From DASQYE01 sp036389315 (GTDB lineage Bacteria > Acidobacteriota > Blastocatellia > Pyrinomonadales > Pyrinomonadaceae), in contig DASVQF010000004.1 in NCBI GenBank assembly GCA_036389315.1, positions 88,053-152,052 of the forward strand: a stretch of 64,000 nucleotides of DNA, in the 5' to 3' direction. Every line of letters starts with the position of its first letter. Position 1 is the stretch's first letter. Of the stretch, positions 1-8,432 are shown one piece after another. Made by a program: the position numbers and the translations under genes. The notes beneath the pieces are model-generated. The model was not told the DNA's origin. It saw only the letters and a list, made by a program, of their open reading frames with translations, and searched no databases.

Positions 1-378
1 CCCGACGGCATTGACGACACAGCGCCCGGCCCCTTCAGCACTGCGATCAACGAGTGGAGCATCTTTAACGTCGGCTTGCAGCTAGACCTCATCAAAGCGG
101 GTCTGCTGGCCGCGCTCGGCGGATCAAGCGTGCCATGCTCGTCGCTCGTGGGCGCAGGCAATGGGATACAGATATTCGCGGGCAGCCTGCCTGTCTACAA
201 GAACGGCGCGCTCGCGGGCGCAATCGGCATCAGCGGCGACGGCATAGACCAGGACGACCTGATTGCCGCCGCCGGGGCCAATGGCTTTGCCCCGCCCGCA
301 GCCCTTCGCTCCGATCAGGTCTTAGTCCGCGGCGTGCGCCTGCCCTTCCTGAAGTTCCCGCGCAGCCCGCAAAACTGA
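1..378 (+). CDS. HbpS/GlcG-like haem-binding domain protein, 5'-truncated
   Basis: The reading frame is open from the first base of the window, so only the C-terminal 125 residues are seen. The motif VYKNGALAGAIGISGDGIDQ followed by a D-D-L-I-A-A-A-G stretch is typical of the HbpS/GlcG (DUF336) fold, which binds haem or small ligands in secreted or cytoplasmic proteins. It ends with a basic, proline-rich tail (RLPFLKFPRSPQN). The next gene starts 9 bp downstream on the same strand, and three multihaem cytochrome genes follow, so a role in haem or redox handling outside the cytoplasm is plausible. The N-terminal part, which would show a signal peptide or extra haem sites, lies outside the window. 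Family assignment is fairly sure; function is inferred. Confidence 0.75.
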   Translation, partial: PDGIDDTAPGPFSTAINEWSIFNVGLQLDLIKAGLLAALGGSSVPCSSLVGAGNGIQIFAGSLPVYKNGALAGAIGISGDGIDQDDLIAAAGANGFAPPAALRSDQVLVRGVRLPFLKFPRSPQN

Positions 379-387
379 GTAGAAGCT

Positions 388-1236
388 ATGAGGAATCCAA
401 AGCTCACGACCGCTCTCGTCAGCGCATTGGCCCTCGGCCTCTTGTGTGTGCCGGGCGGCGCGGCACAGTCAACCGATGTCGCTCCGCAACAGAGCGCGCG
501 CGGCGTCATTCGCCTCAGGGTCAGGCCGAAGATTGACGGCAAGGAGAAGGGCCTCGCGCGCAAACGCTTCTTTCTCATCGCGGGCAGCCTCGAAGAGAAT
601 CGCGCCCTCGTCGAAGCGATTGAGCGTGCTCCGGCGGTTTCGCGCGACTGCTACTACCGCCGGATAGGGGCGAGCGCAAGCCTTATTCGGTGGCTGAAGG
701 AGAACGATTGCGAGTCGGTCTATTGCCGCGAGCTTGAAATGGCGGACGTGGAAGGCCCTGGGGCCGTGCCCGAATTTCAAGCGGCATGGGCCCAGGGGCG
801 CAAAGAGTTCGGCTCCACAGAGCTTGCCCTCAAGTGGATCACGGTCAATCTCAGCGCAGAGTTGCGGAGCGGTTTCTACAAAAAGCAGCAGGAGACGCTC
901 AGCGCCCTCCTCAAGCAGGCCGAGGAGCTGACCAGGGCCAAGCCCGTCTCCGTCATGACAGACCGCAACGGCACGGCCTACTTCACAGACCTGGCAGTGG
1001 GCACTTACGTGATCTCGAACCTGATCCCCGTGGAGATGGGCCAAGCGAGCCTGCTCTGGAACTGCGAGATCAAGGTGAAGGCCGGGGAGCTGGGCACTGA
1101 GCGCCCCTTCCTCATCTCGAACCAGAAGGGTGGAAACGTGAAATGCGTCTCGATAGAGAAGCCTCTGTCTTCCTGCGACGGGGCAGCTCAGCGAGCAGCT
1201 CGGCCAGCTCTTGATTCTCCCCCCGTAGGCAGATGA
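388..1236 (+). CDS. secreted protein of unknown function
   Basis: A 282-residue protein with a clear signal peptide (basic start, hydrophobic core ALVSALALGLLCVPG, Ala-x-Ala-like site near residue 27). The middle is helical and charged with scattered cysteines. Residues about 190-250 (TDRNGTAYFTDLAVGTYVIS) look like a small beta-sandwich of the carboxypeptidase-regulatory-like type. I recognise no enzyme motif. It lies 9 bp after the HbpS-like gene and overlaps the next cytochrome gene by ATGA, so it is translationally coupled to the multihaem cytochromes and probably acts with them in the periplasm. Confidence 0.7.
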   Translation: MRNPKLTTALVSALALGLLCVPGGAAQSTDVAPQQSARGVIRLRVRPKIDGKEKGLARKRFFLIAGSLEENRALVEAIERAPAVSRDCYYRRIGASASLIRWLKENDCESVYCRELEMADVEGPGAVPEFQAAWAQGRKEFGSTELALKWITVNLSAELRSGFYKKQQETLSALLKQAEELTRAKPVSVMTDRNGTAYFTDLAVGTYVISNLIPVEMGQASLLWNCEIKVKAGELGTERPFLISNQKGGNVKCVSIEKPLSSCDGAAQRAARPALDSPPVGR

Positions 1237-2327
1237 GACGCCGCGTCATTACACTCTGCATCATCGCTCCCCTGCTGGCCGCGATCCTTATCTGCCCGCG
1301 CCGGTCTTCAAACGCTTTCGAGACTGTCGCCCCGCAACAAACACGCCGCCGCCAGCAAAGACGCGCGCCCGTTTCGCGAACGCCGCCGCGCGATTACTCC
1401 CGGTTCTCGCACGCAACCCCCACCCATAAGCAGCAATCGTGCAATGCCTGCCACGATGCGCCGACCGCGAACTGGCGCGCGGCGCGAGGCTTCCCGGACG
1501 TAGCAGACTATCCTGGCCACGCTTCATGTATACGCTGTCATCGCCAGCAGTTTTTCACTGGCGCGCGCCCGCCCCTGTGCGCCATCTGCCACACTCGCGT
1601 CGCGCCCACCGGAGACGCTCGTCCGGTCTTTCCCAGGCCCTCGCCCTTCCGGAGCCAGTTCGCGGTCGAGTTCCCGCACGACAAACATCAGGACGTGATC
1701 GCGTCACACGCGCCCCCGGCAGAGAACGGTAATGAGGCGCGCCTTGTGAAGGCTTCGTTTACGACCTCGATTCAACAGGGCAGCGCACCCGTAAAGAAAT
1801 ATAACAACTGCGCCATCTGTCACGAGACGGATGAGGGACAGCCGCAAGCCCCGCCCGGAGGATGGCGCGACGGCTTCGTCCCGGCGTCGAAGAGCTTCAA
1901 GACAATGCCCCGGACGCATGCTTCCTGCTTCAACTGCCACTGGAAGAGCCAAGCGCCGACGAGAGAGGATTGCGCCGGATGCCATAAGCTCTCTGCTGCT
2001 GCTCCTGCGCAGCCTGCGGCCGCCGTCGCAGGTCTCAGGCGTATCTCCGTCAAGTTCACGCACGCGCGCGAGCAGCACACGGCCGAATGCACCACCTGCC
2101 ACATCAACATCACCAGGGCGAGCACGCTGCGGGGCCTGCGGCCGGACGTGCCCATCACGGCCTGCGCAAGCTGTCATAAGACCTCGACTGATCGAACGAC
2201 GGCGACCATCGAGACGGAGCTTGAGCGGAGAAGGAAGGATGCAAGCTTCACCTGCGCGAAATGCCATACTTCCGACCTGGGAAGAAAGAGCGCGCCGCCG
2301 AGCCACTATGCTCTCTTCTCAGACTGA
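1233..2327 (+). CDS. nonahaem c-type cytochrome
   Basis: A 364-residue exported protein: an N-terminal hydrophobic segment (residues 5-20) followed by nine CxxCH haem-attachment motifs (CNACH, CIRCH, CAICH twice, CFNCH, CAGCH, CTTCH, CASCH, CAKCH). Haems are spaced irregularly as in cytochrome c3/c7-like and NrfH/doubled-CXXCH proteins, and no catalytic motif such as that of nitrite or hydroxylamine enzymes is visible, so an electron carrier or conduit is more likely than an enzyme. The start overlaps the preceding stop (ATGA) and the next gene, also with nine haem sites, follows after 24 bp. The two nonahaem proteins share the pattern Y-x-x-F-S-H near the first haem and probably arose by duplication. 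Confidence 0.85.
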   Translation: MRRRVITLCIIAPLLAAILICPRRSSNAFETVAPQQTRRRQQRRAPVSRTPPRDYSRFSHATPTHKQQSCNACHDAPTANWRAARGFPDVADYPGHASCIRCHRQQFFTGARPPLCAICHTRVAPTGDARPVFPRPSPFRSQFAVEFPHDKHQDVIASHAPPAENGNEARLVKASFTTSIQQGSAPVKKYNNCAICHETDEGQPQAPPGGWRDGFVPASKSFKTMPRTHASCFNCHWKSQAPTREDCAGCHKLSAAAPAQPAAAVAGLRRISVKFTHAREQHTAECTTCHINITRASTLRGLRPDVPITACASCHKTSTDRTTATIETELERRRKDASFTCAKCHTSDLGRKSAPPSHYALFSD

Positions 2328-2351
2328 ACGCGAGATGAGCTTGGAGACGAT

Positions 2352-3281
2352 GTGAACGAAGCCAGCCGATCAACCGGACTATCCATTGACGACGCGCGCG
2401 CGCGCGCGGGCGAGCGTCGTCAATGGGTGGCGCTCGCGGTCTTCCTGCTCGCAGGCTTGGGATTTCTCTCGATGATGATTGCGGGCCGCCGCTCACAAGC
2501 GATGACGGCCAGGCTGTCTTCAGCTTCGCCTGTGGCCCAGGATTACGGGAAGTTCTCTCACACTTCGGCGAGCCATCTCTCGCTTCAATGCGCGTCCTGC
2601 CACCAGCGCGCCACGGGCAACGCGGCTCGGCCGCCTCTTCCGGGCCACAAAGCCTGCACGGGCTGCCACCTGGCGCAGTTCGTCACGCCGCAGGTTCCGA
2701 TGTGCTCGATCTGCCATACGGACACGAGTGGGCCCAACGCGCCCGTGCGCCCCTTTCCCGAAAAATTCAACGAGAGCTTCAACGTGAAGTTCGATCACGC
2801 TCAGCACGTGACCGGCGCGGCCCGGTCATCCAAAGGATGCGCGGCCTGTCATGATCGCCCGGCGGCTCGCGGCGCGGCGCTCTCCATCCCTGCGGGGCTT
2901 TCGGCGCATAATCAATGTTACGTCTGCCACACGCCCGGCAGCCAATCGGCGACGGGGCGTGACATAAGCTCTTGCGGAACCTGTCACGCGACCGCTCCTT
3001 ACACTCGCACGCCTACGACGGCGCGCGCCTTTCGCGCAGGCTTCAGTCACGCCGAGCACGGAGCGCGCCAGCGCCTGGCCTGCACGGACTGCCACCAGGT
3101 AGCGGGCGGTCTTCCGCAGTCAAGGCAGGTCAGCTCCCCTCGCACAGCGCAGCACTTCCCCGCCGGGCGTTCCTTGAGCTGCATGACCTGTCATAACGGC
3201 AGGCGTGCCTTTGGCGGCGACCTGGCTTTTAAAGATTGCAGGCGATGCCACACGGGCCAGACCTTTCGCGTCCCGCTCTGA
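2352..3281 (+). CDS. membrane-anchored nonahaem c-type cytochrome
   Basis: A 309-residue protein starting with GTG, supported by a GGAG ribosome-binding site about 6 bp upstream. One transmembrane helix lies at residues 26-44 after a basic cytoplasmic tail, followed by nine CxxCH motifs (CASCH, CTGCH, CSICH, CAACH, CYVCH, CGTCH, CTDCH, CMTCH, CRRCH). The uncleaved helix suggests a membrane-tethered periplasmic cytochrome. The layout parallels the preceding gene, with an F-S-H before haem 1 and FxHxxH-type sites that may give distal haem ligands. Together the pair offers 18 haems. The terminal electron acceptor is not shown by the sequence. Confidence 0.85.
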   Translation: MNEASRSTGLSIDDARARAGERRQWVALAVFLLAGLGFLSMMIAGRRSQAMTARLSSASPVAQDYGKFSHTSASHLSLQCASCHQRATGNAARPPLPGHKACTGCHLAQFVTPQVPMCSICHTDTSGPNAPVRPFPEKFNESFNVKFDHAQHVTGAARSSKGCAACHDRPAARGAALSIPAGLSAHNQCYVCHTPGSQSATGRDISSCGTCHATAPYTRTPTTARAFRAGFSHAEHGARQRLACTDCHQVAGGLPQSRQVSSPRTAQHFPAGRSLSCMTCHNGRRAFGGDLAFKDCRRCHTGQTFRVPL

Positions 3282-3318
3282 GCATGTTGGGTTGCCGCCG
3301 TCATGTGGCGCGAAAAGT

Positions 3319-3347
3319 TTGACAAGGTTGGTTGGGCCAACTAAGAT
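3319..3347 (+). promoter_or_regulatory. sigma70-type promoter for the tetrahaem cytochrome gene
   Basis: TTGACA at 3319-3324, a 17-bp spacer, then TAAGAT at 3342-3347 (4 of 6 consensus positions). It lies in the 206-bp gap between the nonahaem and tetrahaem cytochrome genes, about 140 bp before the start codon, so the tetrahaem gene can be transcribed on its own. The spacer contains the palindrome TTGGGCCAA, a variant of an octamer repeated across the window. Confidence 0.5.
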
Positions 3348-3487
3348 TCTTACGCGATTGAGCACGGCGCTCGTCGCCTCCGTACAGGGCCCACCTGCCG
3401 CTGTCAGGACGTAAGTGCTTCTCTCCCTCTTCCCGGCAAGAGCGTAATTATCCCGGGCCCTTCAAAGTCTCGGAAGGCTGGTTAACT

Positions 3488-4060
3488 ATGAGATTAATAA
3501 TTGTTCTGGTGGCAATCATCGGCTACACGGCGCTCATGTTGGCCGGGCGTCCATCTCCGATCATTGGCCCACGCGGCGCTTCTCCGGACGAGAGCAAAGA
3601 GATGCCGAAGGAGGTCGTCTTAGCCAAAGACAGCCAGTCGGACAAGTACGGCGAAGTGCCCTTCAATCACGAGAACCACACGAAGAAGTACAGCCCCGAC
3701 GGCAAATCCGAGATCGCCTGCGTCGAGTGCCATCACACGGATCAGCCGGCCTCGTCGCTCAAGCCCCCGCTCAAGACCTCTGAGCGTAACGTCACGTTGA
3801 CGGCCGCGCTGCTCTCGACGCCGGAGGCCGCGCCCGTCAAGACCTGCCGCACCTGCCACCTACAGGCGGGCGACGACAGCAAGCCGATGCCTACCATCAC
3901 CTATCCGGACAAGACTACTCCGACAAAACTGAACAACGAGATCGCCTACCACAACAACTGCAACGTCTGTCACGACGCAGCCATCCGGCTTCGCCCAGAG
4001 CTGAAGGGAAAGATCGCTGGCTCGAACGACTGCGCCCAATGCCACAAGCCTTTGCAGTAA
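3488..4060 (+). CDS. tetrahaem cytochrome c (class III/c7-like)
   Basis: A 190-residue protein with an N-terminal hydrophobic segment (residues 3-18, signal peptide or anchor) and four CxxCH motifs (CVECH, CRTCH, CNVCH, CAQCH). The stretch VPFNHENHTKKY before haem 1 and the CVECHH site are typical of the cytochrome c7/c3-like family, where the upstream histidine is a distal ligand. It probably shuttles electrons in the periplasm between the nonahaem proteins and the oppositely transcribed redox pair. Its stop is 1 bp from the stop of the FHA-heptahaem gene on the other strand, with no room for a separate terminator. Confidence 0.85.
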   Translation: MRLIIVLVAIIGYTALMLAGRPSPIIGPRGASPDESKEMPKEVVLAKDSQSDKYGEVPFNHENHTKKYSPDGKSEIACVECHHTDQPASSLKPPLKTSERNVTLTAALLSTPEAAPVKTCRTCHLQAGDDSKPMPTITYPDKTTPTKLNNEIAYHNNCNVCHDAAIRLRPELKGKIAGSNDCAQCHKPLQ

Positions 4061-4061
4061 G

Positions 4062-5516
4062 TTAATGGGAGGGCGAAGCGGCTGAGAGCAGCGACGGGTT
4101 CCAGTGGCTCTTGTCCTGGATGTGTTCTACGTGGCAGGAGGTGCAGTCAACCTCGTCTGAGGTTAAGAAGGTGCGCCCGCGCAGGCTGTCCGACCTCCCC
4201 ATGTGGCAGCGGGCGCAGGTCTGGCGCGGCGTGTCGCGGTCAATCGGATTGAAGGACTTGTGACAGCTCGAACAGGACATCTCGCCCTCGGCGTTGCCGT
4301 CGAGTCCGGCGACCGTCGCGCGCACGCGGTAGAGATGAAGCGCGTGAAACTGTTTGCTTCGCCACTGCTCGTCCGTATCTGTGGCTGAGCGCACGAGCGC
4401 TATCTGCTTCTGAGACCACTCGGACTCATCCAGCCCCTTCCACTTCCAGTGTCCGTCAACCACCGGGTAGCCGAGGGTTCCACCGTGCGGCGTCCGCACG
4501 CTGCGTCCTTTAAAGAGTGTGTGATTGTTGTCGTTGTGGCACGCTGCACACATGCGAAAGGAGGCTTCGAGCGGAGGAGCGTCGGCCCCCTTATGCTCTG
4601 CGTGGCAGGTGATGCAGCCTATCCCAGCGTCGCTGTGAGGCGTCGTGACGGTGGCGACGAAGGCTTGCGTCTGGTGACAGGCGCGGCAATTGGCTTCCAT
4701 GCTGGTTCCCGCCAGGTGGCAGGTCGAGCAGGAAGCCCCGTTGGCCCTCTGCGCAATCGCCGGAAAGATGCTGAGCTGCGTTCTGGAATGAGCGGCCGAG
4801 ACGGTCGTGCCCATGATCGAGTGCGGCGCAAAGACCGCTGGATACCAGAACCAGGCTCCCGCAGCGAGCAGTCCGACGGCCGCAGCGCCCCAGGCGAGCC
4901 AGGAGAGCGGCCAGCGCCGCCTGAGGTCTGTGGTCGGCGTCCAGTTGAATTGCGCTTTGCCCTTCGCCCTGCGCGCGTGTGGAAAGAGCGGCGAGGGGCG
5001 CACCATCTTACCCGCCTCGCGTATGCGCTTGTCCCAGAAGATGTCCAGCGCCTTGGTGCCCGCAAGCGGCGCGACCCGCGCAGCCCGCGGCCCCTTCTTC
5101 CCGTCCATCACGTCCGCCAGGCTCGGCAGCCTTTGCGTCGTAATGGACGGGCTGCTCACGTCCGTTCGGATCGCCTCCACGCCTATCCGGAGCGCGACCC
5201 TGATTCGCAGAGCTTCGTCCAGCCGCTTGAAGGTGAGGATGAAGGGCCCGACTTCCAGCACGTCGCCGTCGGCCAGGCCCTCGATTCTCTCGATGGGCCT
5301 GCCGTTCAGGAAGACGAGGTTGGCGGGCCTCAGATTGAAGAGGTAGAAGTTCTCATCGACCCGTTTGATGCCGACGTGCGTGCGCGAGACGGCCGGGTGA
5401 TTCAGGCTCACGTCGCAGGCCCGGAGCCGTCCGACCAGCAGCCCGTCGTTGACAATCGTGACGGGATCAATGCTCAGGTCAAGGCGCTCTATGATGAAGG
5501 TATTGCGCTGCGACAT
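4062..5516 (-). CDS. FHA domain - transmembrane - heptahaem cytochrome c fusion
   Basis: A 484-residue protein of unusual architecture. Residues about 25-95 form an FHA domain (GRLRACDVSLNHPAVSRTH, then N-x-x-P...NGRPIE), which in known proteins binds phosphothreonine peptides. A basic linker and one transmembrane helix (about 205-230, LSWLAWGAAAVGLLAAGAWF) follow. The C-terminal part has seven CxxCH motifs (CSTCH, CRACH, CITCH, CAACH, CSSCH, CARCH, CTSCH). The topology implied is FHA in the cytoplasm and haems in the periplasm. It lies 56 bp after the cyclic-nucleotide/ferredoxin membrane protein in the same direction, so the two probably form one complex. No Ser/Thr kinase gene is in the window. 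What the FHA domain binds is unknown. Confidence 0.85.
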   Translation of the reverse strand: MSQRNTFIIERLDLSIDPVTIVNDGLLVGRLRACDVSLNHPAVSRTHVGIKRVDENFYLFNLRPANLVFLNGRPIERIEGLADGDVLEVGPFILTFKRLDEALRIRVALRIGVEAIRTDVSSPSITTQRLPSLADVMDGKKGPRAARVAPLAGTKALDIFWDKRIREAGKMVRPSPLFPHARRAKGKAQFNWTPTTDLRRRWPLSWLAWGAAAVGLLAAGAWFWYPAVFAPHSIMGTTVSAAHSRTQLSIFPAIAQRANGASCSTCHLAGTSMEANCRACHQTQAFVATVTTPHSDAGIGCITCHAEHKGADAPPLEASFRMCAACHNDNNHTLFKGRSVRTPHGGTLGYPVVDGHWKWKGLDESEWSQKQIALVRSATDTDEQWRSKQFHALHLYRVRATVAGLDGNAEGEMSCSSCHKSFNPIDRDTPRQTCARCHMGRSDSLRGRTFLTSDEVDCTSCHVEHIQDKSHWNPSLLSAASPSH

Positions 5517-5572
5517 AAGAGACGGCGTTTCGGGGAAGAGCGCGGTGGCTTAAGCTTCGGGTTGCGGTCTGC

Positions 5573-8065
5573 TCATCTGATGTTGAAGTAGATGACCTGG
5601 ATGACGTGCACGACCATCAGCGCCAGCATCAGCGAAGTCGAGATGACATGCGGCGCGACCCAAGCCTTCAGCAGTTGATGTAGATAGATGAGCGCATCCA
5701 CCCGCCTCAGCGTGGCGCTCGTCTCGACGGCCTCCAACAGGAGCGGTCGCATCTCCTGATTATCGAGCCCTTCGACCTCGGCGCGGAACTCCGCTCGCGC
5801 CTGGGCCAACAGCGCCTTCAGCTCCACTCTCTGCACGTACTGCCCGATCAAATACGAGAGGGAGCCGAACCTGCGCCGCACCTTCCCCTCGATCAATCCT
5901 TGCAACTGCTCGTCGCCCCGCTCGGCCGTAGTCTTGAGAGCCTCGCGCAATTCCGCGCGGCGAGCCAGGAGGTCTTCCAGAAGCAGCGGGTCTCCTTCGA
6001 TGCTCGTCATCACGCGCGGCACGACGTAGTAGCATGAGAGGCCGACCAGCCCCGAAGCGAGCACCGCCGCGTACAGGGCAGTCAGCGCCGTCGGGACGAG
6101 CCCGCCGCGTTGCGCCGAGGAATGCAGAAAGAGCAGCACGCTCGTAATGATGCCCAGATAGACGTGCGCCAGCAGCCAGTAGCGCAATGGGCCCGCCCTT
6201 CGCCTGTAAATTTGCTTGCGCGCCGCGTAAGCCATGACGCCGACGATACCGACAAGACCCGCCAGCCCCGTGACCCAGTGCATCGTGAGCCACGTTCCAG
6301 CCAGATGCGCGCGCATCCCGTGGCGCAGGCAGGCCCAGGCCGCCACCACCGTCAACAGCACAGTCACGAGCGTGCCGCCGATGTGCCACCACCTCGCCAC
6401 AGTGTCTCGCTTGTGAATGTTGCGCCCGATGGCGTGCGCCCGGCTGCGATAGACTATGCCGAGCGTATTGTTGATCTCGCTGAAATACTCGTGCGGATTG
6501 ACGCGCAGGAGCGCCCCCGTCGGACAGTTCTCCTCGCACGAGTAAGCCTTCTTCGCGACGCCCTGCGGATTGAGCGGCGTGTTCTCGCACAGGTTGCACT
6601 TGATGGCCACCATGTCATCGTTGGCGGCGTGCGTTTGCTCCGTGGAAGGATGAGAAGCAGGCTGCTTGGGCTCACTCAGAAGAGTTTTGAGCTGGCCCGT
6701 CAGCTCGAAGGGCGCAGAGGGGTCTGTGCTGCGCGGCGTCATGGAGATGGCGTCATAAGGGCACTGCGTAGCGCAATCGAAGCAGCCGATGCAAATCTGC
6801 GGATTGATCTCGACGTGGCCCAGGGGGTCGCGAAAGATGGCTCCCGTCGGGCAGCCCGTCAGGCATTCAGGGTCTTGGCAGTGCATGCAGACTTGCGGCG
6901 AGAGTAGGTGCTGCAACCCTTTGCCCTTCGGCTTCACAGGCCGCTCGATGTGAATGCCGCGCCGCAGCAGCCGCGATTGGCCGTGTACCTTGTGACAGGC
7001 CAGCGAGCAGTTCCCGCAGCGCACGCACAAATCCATGTCCATGACGAGCAGGTTGTCGCCGTCCACTATGCCGGTCGTGATCTCCTCTTCGACCGCTGCC
7101 ATAGTGCGCTCGTCCGAGACTGTTCGAGGCCGCGTCTCGTCGTCGGCGGTTGAGAAATCCGAGAAGGCGCGGCGCACGGTCTCGGCCAGCGTGGGGTCTG
7201 CCGTAAGCTCGCCGATGGGAATCTCAAGGGCTTCGGTGCGCGCCATGACGGCCGCGCTGTACTGCCACTTGCCCTCCTGGCCCAGGCCCTCAAGCCCCAA
7301 ACAATTGCCCGCTCCCAGGTAGTCTATGTTCATCTGCGCGCCCGCGCCCATGACGATGCCTGTCGTTTCGGGGTCGAAGGCCACGCCGCGCAAGCGTCGC
7401 ACCCAGCCGCTCTTGATAAAGAGCACCTTGTCAACGGGGTCGCCCTCCTGGAAAAGCATGTGGTGCTTTCCGTAGACCATGAAGCGCGCCGACGCGCCGA
7501 GCTTCGCCAGTAGCTCCGGAGAGAAAGCGTCGCGCGAAGCTTCTCTGATGTCTTCGATGACGCGGCCCAGGCCGTGCTGGCGATAAGTGGCGTCCACGGC
7601 CTGGCCGAAGCGGGGCAGCTTTCTGAGGAGGCGCAGGGCTGGACGGGTCAGCTCAAGGACGGTCGCCTGCGCGCCGGGCGGGACGGCGATAGTAGCGTTG
7701 CGCGCGACTCCGGCGAGCAGCGACATCTCGCCGAAACAGGTTCCCGGCTGAAGCTCGTTGATCTTTTTCTGCCTGCGCGTCTCGGCGTCTGTGATGTAGA
7801 CATCGAGCACGCCTTCGACAGAGATGTAAAAGCTGTTGCCGCCCCACTCGCCTTCCCGGATGATCTCTTCGCCGGGGCCGTAGACCAGGAGGCGCACGTA
7901 TGGGCCCACCCTTTTGCCGTTGCTGTAATCGCGCCCGTAGACGATCACTTCCAGATCGCCCGCGTACTTGCGCTTCCCCGTCTGTTCTTCGAGAAGCTCG
8001 GAGATGATTTCGAGTCGGCCGATGATTTCGATGATGCTGTTTTGATCTCTGATCTCGCGAGGCAT
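5573..8065 (-). CDS. double cyclic-nucleotide-binding-like, multi-[4Fe-4S] membrane oxidoreductase
   Basis: An 830-residue protein. Residues 55-150 form a cyclic-nucleotide-binding-like domain with an intact phosphate-binding signature (FGEMSLLAG followed by RNAT). A second such domain (about 185-290) lacks the E...R pair and may not bind ligand. Residues 340-445 are a dicluster-type ferredoxin module (CVRCGNCSLAC, CMHCQDPECLTGCP, CIGCFDCATQCP), with a further CNLC...CEENCP cluster near 490-515. Several membrane helices (about 555-745 and 800-825) carry histidines that could bind haem b. It resembles DmsB/HybA-like ferredoxins fused to a b-type cytochrome and to regulatory domains. Partnered with the FHA-heptahaem protein it could pass electrons between a cytoplasmic or quinone pool and periplasmic haems, gated by nucleotide binding. 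Domain calls are firm; the reaction is inferred. Confidence 0.8.
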   Translation of the reverse strand: MPREIRDQNSIIEIIGRLEIISELLEEQTGKRKYAGDLEVIVYGRDYSNGKRVGPYVRLLVYGPGEEIIREGEWGGNSFYISVEGVLDVYITDAETRRQKKINELQPGTCFGEMSLLAGVARNATIAVPPGAQATVLELTRPALRLLRKLPRFGQAVDATYRQHGLGRVIEDIREASRDAFSPELLAKLGASARFMVYGKHHMLFQEGDPVDKVLFIKSGWVRRLRGVAFDPETTGIVMGAGAQMNIDYLGAGNCLGLEGLGQEGKWQYSAAVMARTEALEIPIGELTADPTLAETVRRAFSDFSTADDETRPRTVSDERTMAAVEEEITTGIVDGDNLLVMDMDLCVRCGNCSLACHKVHGQSRLLRRGIHIERPVKPKGKGLQHLLSPQVCMHCQDPECLTGCPTGAIFRDPLGHVEINPQICIGCFDCATQCPYDAISMTPRSTDPSAPFELTGQLKTLLSEPKQPASHPSTEQTHAANDDMVAIKCNLCENTPLNPQGVAKKAYSCEENCPTGALLRVNPHEYFSEINNTLGIVYRSRAHAIGRNIHKRDTVARWWHIGGTLVTVLLTVVAAWACLRHGMRAHLAGTWLTMHWVTGLAGLVGIVGVMAYAARKQIYRRRAGPLRYWLLAHVYLGIITSVLLFLHSSAQRGGLVPTALTALYAAVLASGLVGLSCYYVVPRVMTSIEGDPLLLEDLLARRAELREALKTTAERGDEQLQGLIEGKVRRRFGSLSYLIGQYVQRVELKALLAQARAEFRAEVEGLDNQEMRPLLLEAVETSATLRRVDALIYLHQLLKAWVAPHVISTSLMLALMVVHVIQVIYFNIR

Positions 8066-8177
8066 AAAAGTTACAGTCGCCGCTTCAGGGTTGGCCCACG
8101 CCGTCTTTCGCTTTCCGGGGATAATCGAAGCGCACGCGTGCGCCGCGAGACATACTACTTACCTTGCGGAGCATAAA

Positions 8178-8393
8178 TCAATAAGCTGCTGCCCAGACCG
8201 CACCCGCCGTCGTGCCCGGGACGGGTGGCTCGGCGTTGACGATGACGTTCGCGGGCGCGGATTTTGACACATCGCCATCGTCGTCGGTCGCAACCGCCGT
8301 CATCTCGTACTGGCCGGCGGGCGCGTTCGTCCAGGTGAAGCGGTACGGGGCGCTCGTAGAAGTTGCGACAAGCAGGCTCCCGGCGTAGAGAGA
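8178..8393 (-). pseudogene. remnant of an Ig-like (Big-type) repeat protein
   Basis: Read leftwards, this piece encodes about 70 residues ending at a TGA: a YAGSLLVATSTSAPYRFTWT stretch, then APAGQYEMTAVATDDDGDVS and a short V-I-V-N-A end. This is one bacterial Ig-like domain of the kind found in tandem in large surface proteins. No start codon or upstream coding sequence exists: beyond 8393 the frame breaks and dprA ends at 8433. It looks like the surviving end of a deleted gene. It fills most of the 367-bp gap between dprA and the redox gene; the rest (8066-8177) should hold the redox operon promoter, but I see no convincing one. Confidence 0.6.
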
Positions 8394-8432
8394 CGATTTT
8401 TTGCCACTATCTTTACGGTCTGCTCATAAGCT

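Noticed and set aside
388..1236. Long frames on the opposite strand inside this and other GC-rich genes
   Set aside because: They are by-products of GC-rich codon usage: low-complexity Arg/Ala-rich products without motifs, fully inside better-supported genes.
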